Shown: one piece after another, positions 7,516 to 14,493 of the stretch
Layout of the letters: the number at the start of each line of letters is the position of its first letter
Numbering within the stretch: the first letter of the stretch is position 1
From: Duganella margarita
Lineage (GTDB): Bacteria; Pseudomonadota; Gammaproteobacteria; Burkholderiales; Burkholderiaceae_D
Assembly (NCBI RefSeq): GCF_009857535.1
Contig: NZ_WWCS01000028.1
Location: forward strand, 1-48,151
Direction: 5' to 3'
Length of the DNA: 48,151 bases
Notes under the pieces: generated by a model
What the model saw: the letters and a program-made list of their open reading frames with translations, nothing else
Told to the model about the DNA's origin: nothing
Database searches by the model: none
Program-made: the position numbers and the translations under genes

Positions 7516-8619
7516 TTACTCCGGCGACCTGGCGACGTCGCCGACCTGCACTGGCGCCGTCACCTGCATGATCAAGCCGTAGGAAACATGCTTGAACGTG
7601 CGGAAGATAAACAAGCTGCCCACTTCCTCATCCGGCAGCTTGACCTGCTGCTCGCGCCCGAACCAGCCTTTCTTGGCCGTGGAATCGCTGACAGTTGCTC
7701 CCGCATGGTACAGCTGCAGCACCGCGCCGATATCGAGTCCGTCAAGCTTTCCGCGATTAATGCTGACAATCTGGTTCTGGCCGGCGTGGGTGACGCCGCC
7801 GTACACCGACAGCACGCGCGCCGCGACCGGCTGCGCCGGCGGATGCGGCACGTAATTGCGCACCGGCATGGGCGGCACGGCGCGCAGCTGGTCGCCCTTG
7901 CCGATTTCCTGGGTGGCGGTGGTGACCGTGAAAGTGTGCACATCGCTGCCGGCGCCTGGCTTGGCTTCGGTCTGCAATTTCACCGTGCCTAGATAAAAGG
8001 CTTCGTAGGCGATGATTTGTTGGGTGACCGGATCTTTCAGCGGCGCGCCGGGGCGGAACACCTGGAACGCGCTGTTGCCGCCCAGCTCGCCGCGTACGTA
8101 GGCCTTGTCGTCCTTGCCGAGAAATACATGCCCCTCCTGCGTGGCGACGATGCGCGGCGCGCCCTTCAATTCGTCATCTTCGATAATCAGCGGCTGGGTC
8201 AGGAAGGGTTCGATCACGCCCGGCGGAATCGACGGCACGGCGTCCACGCCCACGCCGTCGGTGCGCACGCGCGGGCGCAGGCGTTCGGCAGCCGGGTCGT
8301 TGACGCCGCTGTTGGCGGCGATGGGCTGCCCCAGCCGCAGGCGACCGGCGGCACGGTCGAACCAGATGATCTGGCCTGGATAAATCCAGTGCGGATTGGC
8401 GATGTCCTCGCGGTTCATGTCCCAGACCGTGGGCCAGCACCAGGGTTTTTGCAGGAAAGTACCGGAAATATCCCACAGGGTATCGTCCTTGACCACCACG
8501 TGCTGGTCCGGGGCGTCGGCGCGGAATTCGCAGGCCATCGGCGCTGCCGAGGCGCTGGCGGCGGCAAAAACCAGCACCGCAACCACAAGGCGGCGACCGA
8601 CTGTGCTAAAATTTTTCAT
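7516..8619 (-). CDS. LysM-domain exported protein
   Basis: A probable peptidoglycan-binding envelope protein. I use the ATG at 8619 (MKNFSTVGRRLVVAVLVFAA), which puts the signal peptide at the N-terminus with cleavage after ASASAA. The longer frame adds eight residues before it. The mature protein begins with a LysM-like module containing HVVVKDDTLWDISG, NREDIANPHWIYPGQIIW and three Trp. A long region without a recognised catalytic domain follows (about residues 100-367). In Burkholderiales a LysM gene commonly precedes dprA and lies divergent from def-fmt, as here. It may link cell-wall binding to surface organisation, but no enzymatic motif is visible. Confidence 0.9.
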   Translation of the reverse strand: MKNFSTVGRRLVVAVLVFAAASASAAPMACEFRADAPDQHVVVKDDTLWDISGTFLQKPWCWPTVWDMNREDIANPHWIYPGQIIWFDRAAGRLRLGQPIAANSGVNDPAAERLRPRVRTDGVGVDAVPSIPPGVIEPFLTQPLIIEDDELKGAPRIVATQEGHVFLGKDDKAYVRGELGGNSAFQVFRPGAPLKDPVTQQIIAYEAFYLGTVKLQTEAKPGAGSDVHTFTVTTATQEIGKGDQLRAVPPMPVRNYVPHPPAQPVAARVLSVYGGVTHAGQNQIVSINRGKLDGLDIGAVLQLYHAGATVSDSTAKKGWFGREQQVKLPDEEVGSLFIFRTFKHVSYGLIMQVTAPVQVGDVARSPE

Positions 8620-8792
8620 TAATAGATCCAGTAAGTGCGCCATAGGTGCACGGCAGCAAAGCAGTAAAGCTTGCTAAATTGAATCAAATTCTGCCCATAA
8701 AACCCTGAACTAGCAAGCGAAACCGCGCTCCCATCACCCGTCGCGCGCTTGCTGCATTAGCAGGGAAATCACATAGTTTTCACTTCGTTATC

Positions 8793-9335
8793 ATGGCTAT
8801 TTTAAATATTCTGCGTTACCCCGATCCACGCCTGCACAAAGTTGCGGTGCCGGTCACCGTGTTTGACGAGCGGCTGGCCAAGCTGGTCGCCGACATGGCC
8901 GAAACCATGTACGACGCGCCCGGCATCGGCCTGGCGGCCTCGCAGGTCGACGTCCACGAGCAGGTGGTGGTGATCGACATCAGCGAAGAAAAGAACGCGC
9001 TGACCGCCTTCATCAACCCGGAAATCCTGTGGGCCAGCGACGACAAGGAAGTCTACGAAGAGGGCTGCCTGTCGGTGCCGGGCGTCTACGACGGCGTGGA
9101 GCGGCCGACCAAGGTCAAGGTGCGCGCCTTCGACGTCAAGGGCCAGCCGTTTGAAGTCGACGCCGATGGCCTGCTGGCCGTCTGCATCCAGCACGAGATG
9201 GACCACCTGCTGGGCAAGGTCTTCGTCGAATACCTGTCGCCGCTGAAGCGCAACCGCATCAAGGCCAAGCTGCAGAAGGAAGAACGCGGCATGCAGCGGG
9301 AAGCCCAGCTGCGCGCCCAGGGCCGTCGCTACTGA
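8793..9335 (+). CDS. def: Peptide deformylase
   Basis: Removes the N-formyl group from nascent proteins. All three deformylase motifs are intact in the 180 residues: GIGLAASQ (44-51), EGCLS with metal ligand Cys92, and QHEMDH with ligands His134 and His138 and catalytic Glu135. The length is normal for a type I enzyme. It is the first gene of a def-fmt operon, with fmt starting 13 bp downstream, so the enzyme that puts the formyl group on and the one that takes it off are co-expressed. The 173-bp divergent region to the LysM gene must hold the promoter, but I see no convincing -35/-10 pair. Confidence 0.98.
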   Translation: MAILNILRYPDPRLHKVAVPVTVFDERLAKLVADMAETMYDAPGIGLAASQVDVHEQVVVIDISEEKNALTAFINPEILWASDDKEVYEEGCLSVPGVYDGVERPTKVKVRAFDVKGQPFEVDADGLLAVCIQHEMDHLLGKVFVEYLSPLKRNRIKAKLQKEERGMQREAQLRAQGRRY

Positions 9336-9348
9336 TCGCCGCCGCCCA

Positions 9349-10299
9349 ATGAAAGTCATCTTCGCCGGTACGCCCGAATTTGCCGCCACGGCCCTGCAAG
9401 CGCTGCATGAGGCCGGCTTTGAAATCCCGCTGGTGCTGACCCAGCCGGACCGCCCTGCCGGCCGCGGCATGCAATTGCAGCCATCGGCCGTCAAGCAATA
9501 CGCGGTCGCGCACGGCATCGACGTGTTGCAGCCGCTGTCGCTGCGCATGGACAGCAAGGACCCGCAGCGCGCCGAGGAAGCCCTGGCCGCGCACCAGCGC
9601 CTGCTGTCGACGCCGTACGACGTGATGGTGGTGGCCGCTTACGGCCTGATCCTGCCGCGCAGCACGCTGGACATCAAGCCTTGCCTCAACATCCACGGTT
9701 CGCTGCTGCCGCGCTGGCGTGGCGCCGCGCCCATCCATCGCGCCATCGAAGCGGGCGACACGGAAACCGGCATCACCATCATGGAAATGGAAGAAGGCCT
9801 CGATACCGGCCCGATGCTGCTGGTTGAAAAAGTGGCGATCGAGGACAGCGACACCACCGGCAGCCTGCACGACAAGCTGGCGGCGCTGGGCGGCAAGATG
9901 ATTGTCGAGGCGCTCAACAAATACCAGCACCAGCAGCTGGAAGCGGTGGTGCAGCCGGAACAAGGCGTCAACTACGCCAGCAAGATCAGCAAGGAAGAAG
10001 CGGCGCTGGACTTCGCGCAATCCGCCGTCGAGCTCGGCCGCAAGATCCGCGCCTTCAATCCCTTCCCGGGTGCGCATGGCACGGTCAACGGCGTGGTGGT
10101 CAAGCTGTGGGGCGCCGAAGTGGTGGAAGGCAGCGGCGCTGCCGGACAGGTGCTGTCGGCCGATGCCCAGCATGGCATCGTGGTCGCTTGCGGTCAGGGC
10201 GCGCTGCGCCTGACCTCGCTGCAAAAGCCGGGCGGCAAGCGCCTGCCTGCCGCCGAGTTCATCAAGGGCTTCCCGCTGGAAGGCCTGCGCTTCAGCTAG
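9349..10299 (+). CDS. fmt: Methionyl-tRNA formyltransferase
   Basis: Transfers formyl from 10-formyltetrahydrofolate to initiator Met-tRNA. The 316-residue product has the N-terminal FAGTPEFAA motif and the catalytic triad Asn114-His116-Asp152, within NIHGSLLPRWRG and EEGLDTGPM. A C-terminal OB-like tRNA-binding domain follows (GRKIRAFNPFPGA). It lies 13 bp after def. Its stop codon directly abuts the stop of the convergent MerR-type gene, with no bases between them and therefore no room for a dedicated terminator. Confidence 0.98.
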   Translation: MKVIFAGTPEFAATALQALHEAGFEIPLVLTQPDRPAGRGMQLQPSAVKQYAVAHGIDVLQPLSLRMDSKDPQRAEEALAAHQRLLSTPYDVMVVAAYGLILPRSTLDIKPCLNIHGSLLPRWRGAAPIHRAIEAGDTETGITIMEMEEGLDTGPMLLVEKVAIEDSDTTGSLHDKLAALGGKMIVEALNKYQHQQLEAVVQPEQGVNYASKISKEEAALDFAQSAVELGRKIRAFNPFPGAHGTVNGVVVKLWGAEVVEGSGAAGQVLSADAQHGIVVACGQGALRLTSLQKPGGKRLPAAEFIKGFPLEGLRFS

Positions 10300-10680
10300 T
10301 CAGTTCACCGTCTGATTGCCAGGGCACGGATTGTCGCCCTGGTAATTGTCCAGATTGGCGCGCAGGATCAGCAGCGATTGCCGCCGCCGTTCCAGCGCCG
10401 CCTGCTGTTCCTCAATCTCCCGCAACAGAATGGCCGATTGCTGCATGGTCTTTTCGATCGAGCATTTGCCGTTTTCATCCAGCATGTCGCGAATCACATC
10501 CAGCGAAAACCCCAGTTTCTTCGCGCCCTGGATTAGCTTCAGCCGGTCTGGTGCATTGCTGGCATACTGGCGGTAGCCGGACGCCGTGCGCGAGATCGGC
10601 GCCAGCAATCCCTGCTCTTCATAAAACCGTATCGCCGAGGCAGCCATGCCTGACATTCGGGAAAGTTCACCGATTTTCAT
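10300..10680 (-). CDS. MerR-family transcriptional regulator
   Basis: A 126-residue DNA-binding regulator. The MerR winged helix is clear: MKIGELSRMSGMAASAIRFY, then EEQGLL and SGYRQY. It is followed by the dimerisation helix with LERRRQSLLILRANL. The start is the ATG at 10680. The longer frame begins with TTG inside the operator and is rejected. Only two Cys are present (NGKCSIE and the C-terminal NPCPGN), so it lacks the CxxCxC iron-sulfur motif of SoxR and the paired metal-binding Cys of CueR or ZntR. The inducer is unknown. It is divergent from the nitroreductase-like gene, whose promoter carries a MerR-type operator in a 19-bp spacer. Confidence 0.9.
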   Translation of the reverse strand: MKIGELSRMSGMAASAIRFYEEQGLLAPISRTASGYRQYASNAPDRLKLIQGAKKLGFSLDVIRDMLDENGKCSIEKTMQQSAILLREIEEQQAALERRRQSLLILRANLDNYQGDNPCPGNQTVN

Positions 10681-10687
10681 TTTTCGC

Positions 10688-10718
10688 TTGACCCTCAAGT
10701 TGACTTGAAACTTATTAT
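10688..10718 (+). promoter_or_regulatory. MerR-type promoter with palindromic operator in a 19-bp spacer
   Basis: -35 TTGACC (10688-10693) and -10 TATTAT (10713-10718) are separated by 19 bp, the over-long spacing typical of MerR-activated promoters. The spacer holds the perfect inverted repeat TCAAGT-TG-ACTTGA (10695-10708). This is very close to the known SoxR box CCTCAAGTTAACTTGAGG. It reads toward the nitroreductase-like gene and overlaps the region just upstream of the regulator's own start, which suggests autoregulation. Confidence 0.7.
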
Positions 10719-10774
10719 AAGGTGGTCCGCCTCAGCCTGCTTAGGCAGGCCATATAACATCCAGGAGTATCGAT

Positions 10775-11413
10775 ATGACCGATGTAATTAAACACCTCAA
10801 CTGGCGCTACGCCACCAAGAGCTTCGACGCCAGCCAAAAGCTGGACGAAGCGAAACTGAACCACATCCTGGAAGCGATCCGCCTGGCGCCGACTTCCAGC
10901 GGCCTGCAACCGTTTGAAGTGTTCGTGGTGAAAAACCCGGACCTGCGCGCCAAAATCCGCGAAGTGGCGTGGGGCCAGCCGCAAGTGACCGACGCCTCGC
11001 ACCTGCTGGTGTTCGCGGCCTGGGACAACATCACCCCGGAGCGCATCGACGCCGCCTTCGACTACACCAACGAAGTGCGCGGTTTCGTCAACGAAGGCTG
11101 GGAAGCCTACCGCAAGCAGCTGCACGGCATTATTGCCGCCCGTACCGAACAGGCCAACTTTGACGCCGCCGCGCGCCAGGCCTACATCGGCCTGGGCGTC
11201 GCGCTGGTGGCTGCCGCCGAACAAGGCGTCGACAGCACGCCGATGGAAGGTTTCGATCCGGCCGCCGTCGACCAGATCCTGGGCCTGAAAGAGCGTCACC
11301 TGCGCAGCGTGGTGATCCTGCCGGTGGGCTACCGCAAGGCCGATACCGACTGGCTGGTCAACCTGAAAAAAGTGCGCCGGCCGCACGACAAGTTCGTCAC
11401 CGAACTGAACTAA
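10775..11413 (+). CDS. NAD(P)H-dependent nitroreductase-family oxidoreductase
   Basis: A flavin (FMN) oxidoreductase of the NfsB/dihydropteridine reductase type, 212 residues, about the usual length. Family features include the N-terminal RYATKSFD, the FMN-binding APTSSGLQPFEVFVV, the central ARQAYIGLGVALVAAAEQGVD and the C-terminal VGYRKADTDW. It probably reduces quinones, nitroaromatics or related electrophiles with NAD(P)H. The adjacent MerR-type regulator and the operator in its promoter suggest that it is induced by a redox-active or electrophilic compound. The inducer is an inference. A strong terminator follows, so it is a monocistronic unit. Confidence 0.92.
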   Translation: MTDVIKHLNWRYATKSFDASQKLDEAKLNHILEAIRLAPTSSGLQPFEVFVVKNPDLRAKIREVAWGQPQVTDASHLLVFAAWDNITPERIDAAFDYTNEVRGFVNEGWEAYRKQLHGIIAARTEQANFDAAARQAYIGLGVALVAAAEQGVDSTPMEGFDPAAVDQILGLKERHLRSVVILPVGYRKADTDWLVNLKKVRRPHDKFVTELN

Positions 11414-11425
11414 TCGTTGGACCAC

Positions 11426-11453
11426 ACGGCGGAAGAATATTCCGCCGTTGTTT
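11426..11453 (+). terminator. Intrinsic terminator after the nitroreductase gene
   Basis: A 9-bp perfect stem, ACGGCGGAA (11426-11434) with TTCCGCCGT (11440-11448), encloses a five-base loop. TGTTT follows. It isolates the upstream gene from the repeat-protein operon. Confidence 0.75.
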
Positions 11454-11544
11454 GGCGCTCATCAAATCTGCACGCCATTTAAATAGACCCCCTTTACTTT
11501 CCTGCCTAGACTCGATCCTCATCCACTGGAATCGAGGAGGCATC

Positions 11545-12507
11545 ATGGACGCTTACAAAGGTGGCTCGCGGAAACAACTAGCGCTGCAACGGCGCCTTGA
11601 CGCCCTGTTCCGCGCATTGGCATCGGATTTTCTGCTGCGCGAGCAATTCATCACCGACCCCGCGCAAATCGCCTCGGAATACATCAATGGCAAGCGCATC
11701 GCGCCGGACAAAGCTGCTGCGATGAATTACCTGATCTACGCCTGCCTGGCCAACAATTACCTGATCTCCTGGCTGCGCGATTACGCCATGCGCAGCGACG
11801 GCAAAGAGCCCATCACGCAACAGCGTTTTGTGCGGGATTTTTCCGCCGCCGTAGTTGAACAGCGCGCACATCATGTAGTGTCCGCGCTGGCGCATTTTGC
11901 GCTGCACGACACTGCCCGCATCCAGCTCGACGACAACTGGCTGCAGGTGATCTTCGGCCGCTGGCACCATTTCGGCGAAGACGGCACCGACGACGCCACC
12001 GACAGCACCGGCACCGACAGCACGGACGCCACCGATAGCACCGACAGCACCGGCACCGACGCCACCGACAGCACAGGTACGGACACTACTGGTACGGATA
12101 GCACGGGGACCGACAGCACCGGCACGGATGCCACAGGAACCGACGGTACCGGAACCGACGCAACCGATGCGACTGACGCGACTGATGCGACCGACATTAC
12201 GGCCACCGGCACGGACGCCACCGCCAGCACCGGCACCGACCAAAACTCCACGCTCACCGCCGTCACGTGGAAAACCTACATCACCGACACCACCGACAAG
12301 ACCCATCCGAGCACCACGCCGTTCACACACACCGGCATGACACGCTCGCCGATCACCACTGCCACCACGCTCAACACCGAACGCTTCCTGGGCACCAGCC
12401 ACGTCATCATCACGCTGGAGGCGCTGACCAGCTATGCCCGCCACCTGATCCGCTCCGGCGCGCTGGACGACTTCTGGTCCGAGCAAGCCCCCGGTGAACG
12501 GCCATGA
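11545..12507 (+). CDS. Thr/Asp tandem-repeat protein, putative substrate of the adjacent modifying enzymes
   Basis: A 320-residue protein I do not recognise. The ATG at 11545 is preceded by GAGGAGG. The longer frame starts with TTG and lacks a ribosome site. Residues 1-145 form a helical, apparently folded domain with REQFITDPAQIASEYINGK and ANNYLISWLRDYA, loosely like the LxxDP leader-type domains seen before some peptide cores. Residues 148-232 are a low-complexity block of GTDST/GTDAT/TDATD units built almost only from Thr, Asp, Gly, Ser and Ala. Residues 233-280 are Thr-rich with His, and the last 40 are ordinary sequence again. There is no signal peptide. Its stop overlaps the dioxygenase start as ATGA, so the proteins are made in step. 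A modified (hydroxylated, methylated) repeat polypeptide is an inference. It could instead be a scaffold or surface protein. Confidence 0.8.
   Translation: MDAYKGGSRKQLALQRRLDALFRALASDFLLREQFITDPAQIASEYINGKRIAPDKAAAMNYLIYACLANNYLISWLRDYAMRSDGKEPITQQRFVRDFSAAVVEQRAHHVVSALAHFALHDTARIQLDDNWLQVIFGRWHHFGEDGTDDATDSTGTDSTDATDSTDSTGTDATDSTGTDTTGTDSTGTDSTGTDATGTDGTGTDATDATDATDATDITATGTDATASTGTDQNSTLTAVTWKTYITDTTDKTHPSTTPFTHTGMTRSPITTATTLNTERFLGTSHVIITLEALTSYARHLIRSGALDDFWSEQAPGERP
11986..12240 (+). repeat. Tandem repeat encoding TGTDS/TDAT units
   Basis: About 255 bp encode residues 148-232 of the repeat protein. The best-ordered stretch has a 15-bp period (Thr-Gly-Thr-Asp-Ser/Ala/Gly), and it gives way to a 9-bp period (Thr-Asp-Ala) near 12160-12195. 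Synonymous codons vary widely between units: Thr as acc, acg, aca and act, Gly as ggc, ggt, ggg and gga, Asp as gac and gat. The amino-acid pattern is therefore better conserved than the DNA. Confidence 0.85.
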
Positions 12508-13802
12508 GCCTGGCCGACCTGCTCCCCGCCGCCCCCACGCCGGCCGACAAGGCCGCGCCGGCGGAGCGGCGCCGTCGGCTGCTCACGCTGCTAAACACCG
12601 GCGACACCAACGCCGCCCACGCGCTCTGGCTGCAGGAACTCGCCACCGGCGACCCGGCCTACCGCTGGGCCCAGTCCGCACTGGAACGCGCCATGCAACA
12701 AGGCGACTTCACCTTGATGGGCCAGTTAGGCAAGCTGCTGGCCTACCGCTGGCACAGCCCCTGGCATCCCGAACGCCTGCCTACGGATCAACCCCTGCCA
12801 CGCGTTCCACGTGACATCCTCACCGTCAGCAAGCTGCGCCATGACGCCGGCCAATTCGCCTACCTGCGCCAGTTGGGCCTGCTGGACGCCACATTCGACG
12901 CCACCATCAACATCTATCACCACCTCGCCGACCGCCTGGTCGCCGCCGGCCAATCAGAAGCGCGCAAGGAAATGAGTGACGCCGAGCGCGCGCTGATCGG
13001 CAATACCTACAACCGCATCGTCCACCTGCCGGACGTGGGCCGCGTGGCGCGTGCGCTATCGCCCAGCTGGAATCCGCGCGACATCGAAGCGCGCTTCCTT
13101 GAACACGGCGAGGGCCTGGTCGTAATCGATGATTTTTTAACGCCGCAAGCACTGCAAGACCTGCACCGCTTCGCCATGCAAGCCACGGTCTGGACCGGCA
13201 TCCGCTACGCCTTCGGCCGCTTCGGCGCATTCTTCCAGGACGGCTTCAATTGCCCGCTGCTGCTGCAGGTCGCCGAAGAGTTGCAGGCAGCACTGCCGCA
13301 CGTGATCACGCCGCGCTATCCACTGCGCCAGATCTGGGGCTTCAAGAACGCCGACGACCTGCCGGCCGATGTCAACCTGCACGCCGACTTCGCCGCCGTC
13401 AACGTCAACTTCTGGCTGACGCCGGACGACTGCAACCTGTCGCCCGACACCGGCGGCATGAAGGTGTACGACGTCGACGCGCCGCTGGCGTGGGACTTCC
13501 ACACCTACAACGGCCGCACCGACATCATCAAAGCCTTCCTGCGCGAGAACAAAGCACGGGCGACCTACATCCCTTATCGCCGCAATCGCTGCGTGCTGTT
13601 CAACTCCGACCTGTTCCACGGTACCCACGAAGTGCATTTCAAACCGGGATTCGAACATCACCGCATCAACGTCACCATGCTGTACGGACAGCGCGAAAAC
13701 GACCAACTGCACCGCAGCCTCAGCAGCCGTCCCGACCTGCAAACGCGCTGGGGCCGGCATAACAGCGCATGGCGTTCCCCTGCCTTCGGCCGCCATCGTT
13801 GA
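12504..13802 (+). CDS. 2-oxoglutarate/Fe(II)-dependent dioxygenase family protein
   Basis: A probable hydroxylase of 432 residues. The N-terminal 190 residues are helical and lack a recognised domain. The C-terminal half is a double-stranded beta-helix with iron ligands His293 and Asp295 (NLHADFAAVNVNFWLTPD) and distal His372 (NSDLFHGTHEV). A 2-oxoglutarate-binding Arg, about residue 387, lies in HHRINVTMLYG. This layout matches prolyl/aspartyl hydroxylase-like oxygenases. The start ATG at 12504 overlaps the stop of the repeat-protein gene (ATGA), a sign of translational coupling. An FkbM-type methyltransferase follows 10 bp later. A natural hypothesis is that it hydroxylates side chains of the Thr/Asp-rich repeat protein. 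A small-molecule or glycan substrate is not excluded. Confidence 0.85.
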   Translation: MSLADLLPAAPTPADKAAPAERRRRLLTLLNTGDTNAAHALWLQELATGDPAYRWAQSALERAMQQGDFTLMGQLGKLLAYRWHSPWHPERLPTDQPLPRVPRDILTVSKLRHDAGQFAYLRQLGLLDATFDATINIYHHLADRLVAAGQSEARKEMSDAERALIGNTYNRIVHLPDVGRVARALSPSWNPRDIEARFLEHGEGLVVIDDFLTPQALQDLHRFAMQATVWTGIRYAFGRFGAFFQDGFNCPLLLQVAEELQAALPHVITPRYPLRQIWGFKNADDLPADVNLHADFAAVNVNFWLTPDDCNLSPDTGGMKVYDVDAPLAWDFHTYNGRTDIIKAFLRENKARATYIPYRRNRCVLFNSDLFHGTHEVHFKPGFEHHRINVTMLYGQRENDQLHRSLSSRPDLQTRWGRHNSAWRSPAFGRHR

Positions 13803-13812
13803 CAGGCGCGCC

Positions 13813-14493
13813 ATGTCCTCCCAGTTCGGCCAGGACCGCCTGGTGCTGCAACTCCTCAACGGCCAGCGCAACGGTTTTTTCCTCGACACCGGCGCCGCCG
13901 ACGGCATCCGCAGCAGCAACACGGTATTGCTGGAACGCGAATTCGGCTGGCGCGGCCTGTGTGTCGAGCCCAACGACGCGTTTTACCAAAAGCTCATCCA
14001 TACGCGCCGCTGCATGTGCCTGCATGCCTGCCTGTACGACCGAGAGACCGAACTGCCCTTCCTCGAAGCGGCCGGCACCTTGGGCGGCCTGATCAACGAA
14101 TTCGGCCCAGGGCAGATGGCGAACGCCATACGGACCCAACATCTGCCGCTGGACGCGGAAGGCATGCCGCCACTGGTCAGCAAACGGACCATGACCCTCG
14201 CGACCGCGCTGGCGCTGGCCGAGGCGCCGCCAGTCATCGACTACTGGAGCCTGGATACCGAGGGTACCGAATTGCTATTGCTGAAGAGTTTTCCGTTCGA
14301 CCGCCACACGTTCAACGTCATCACCGTCGAACACAACCACCAGCCGGCGCGGCAGGACATTCGCAACCTTCTGGAAGCGCGGGGCTTCCTCCATGTGACG
14401 GCGTGGTTCATTGACGATTGCTACATCCGCGCGGCGGCGTTTCCCGGACGGCATGCAAGCAGTGTGGTGTGGCGAAGCCGCTTCAGTCGGTGA
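13813..14493 (+). CDS. FkbM-family methyltransferase
   Basis: A class I S-adenosylmethionine methyltransferase of 226 residues. The SAM-binding motif I appears as FFLDTGAADG (22-31), motif II as LCVEPND, and the FkbM-type WSLDTEGTE block is present. The family typically O-methylates hydroxyl groups on sugars or natural products. It is the third gene of the repeat-protein operon, starting 10 bp after the dioxygenase stop with no clear Shine-Dalgarno sequence of its own, so coupling is likely. A hydroxylase followed by an O-methyltransferase suggests sequential decoration of one substrate, which is inference. Its 3' end overlaps the convergent DUF2145 gene by 11 bp. Confidence 0.87.
   Translation: MSSQFGQDRLVLQLLNGQRNGFFLDTGAADGIRSSNTVLLEREFGWRGLCVEPNDAFYQKLIHTRRCMCLHACLYDRETELPFLEAAGTLGGLINEFGPGQMANAIRTQHLPLDAEGMPPLVSKRTMTLATALALAEAPPVIDYWSLDTEGTELLLLKSFPFDRHTFNVITVEHNHQPARQDIRNLLEARGFLHVTAWFIDDCYIRAAAFPGRHASSVVWRSRFSR

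Noticed and set aside
10300..10680. Calling the MerR-type regulator SoxR
   Set aside because: The operator looks like a SoxR box, but the protein has no CxxCxC iron-sulfur ligands near its C-terminus.
11452..11544. Longer start of the repeat protein at 11452
   Set aside because: It is a TTG next to the upstream terminator without a ribosome site. The ATG at 11545 has GAGGAGG at good distance.
11986..12240. CRISPR array
   Set aside because: The periodicity is 9-15 bp, in frame with a coding sequence and without unique spacers of 30 bp or more.
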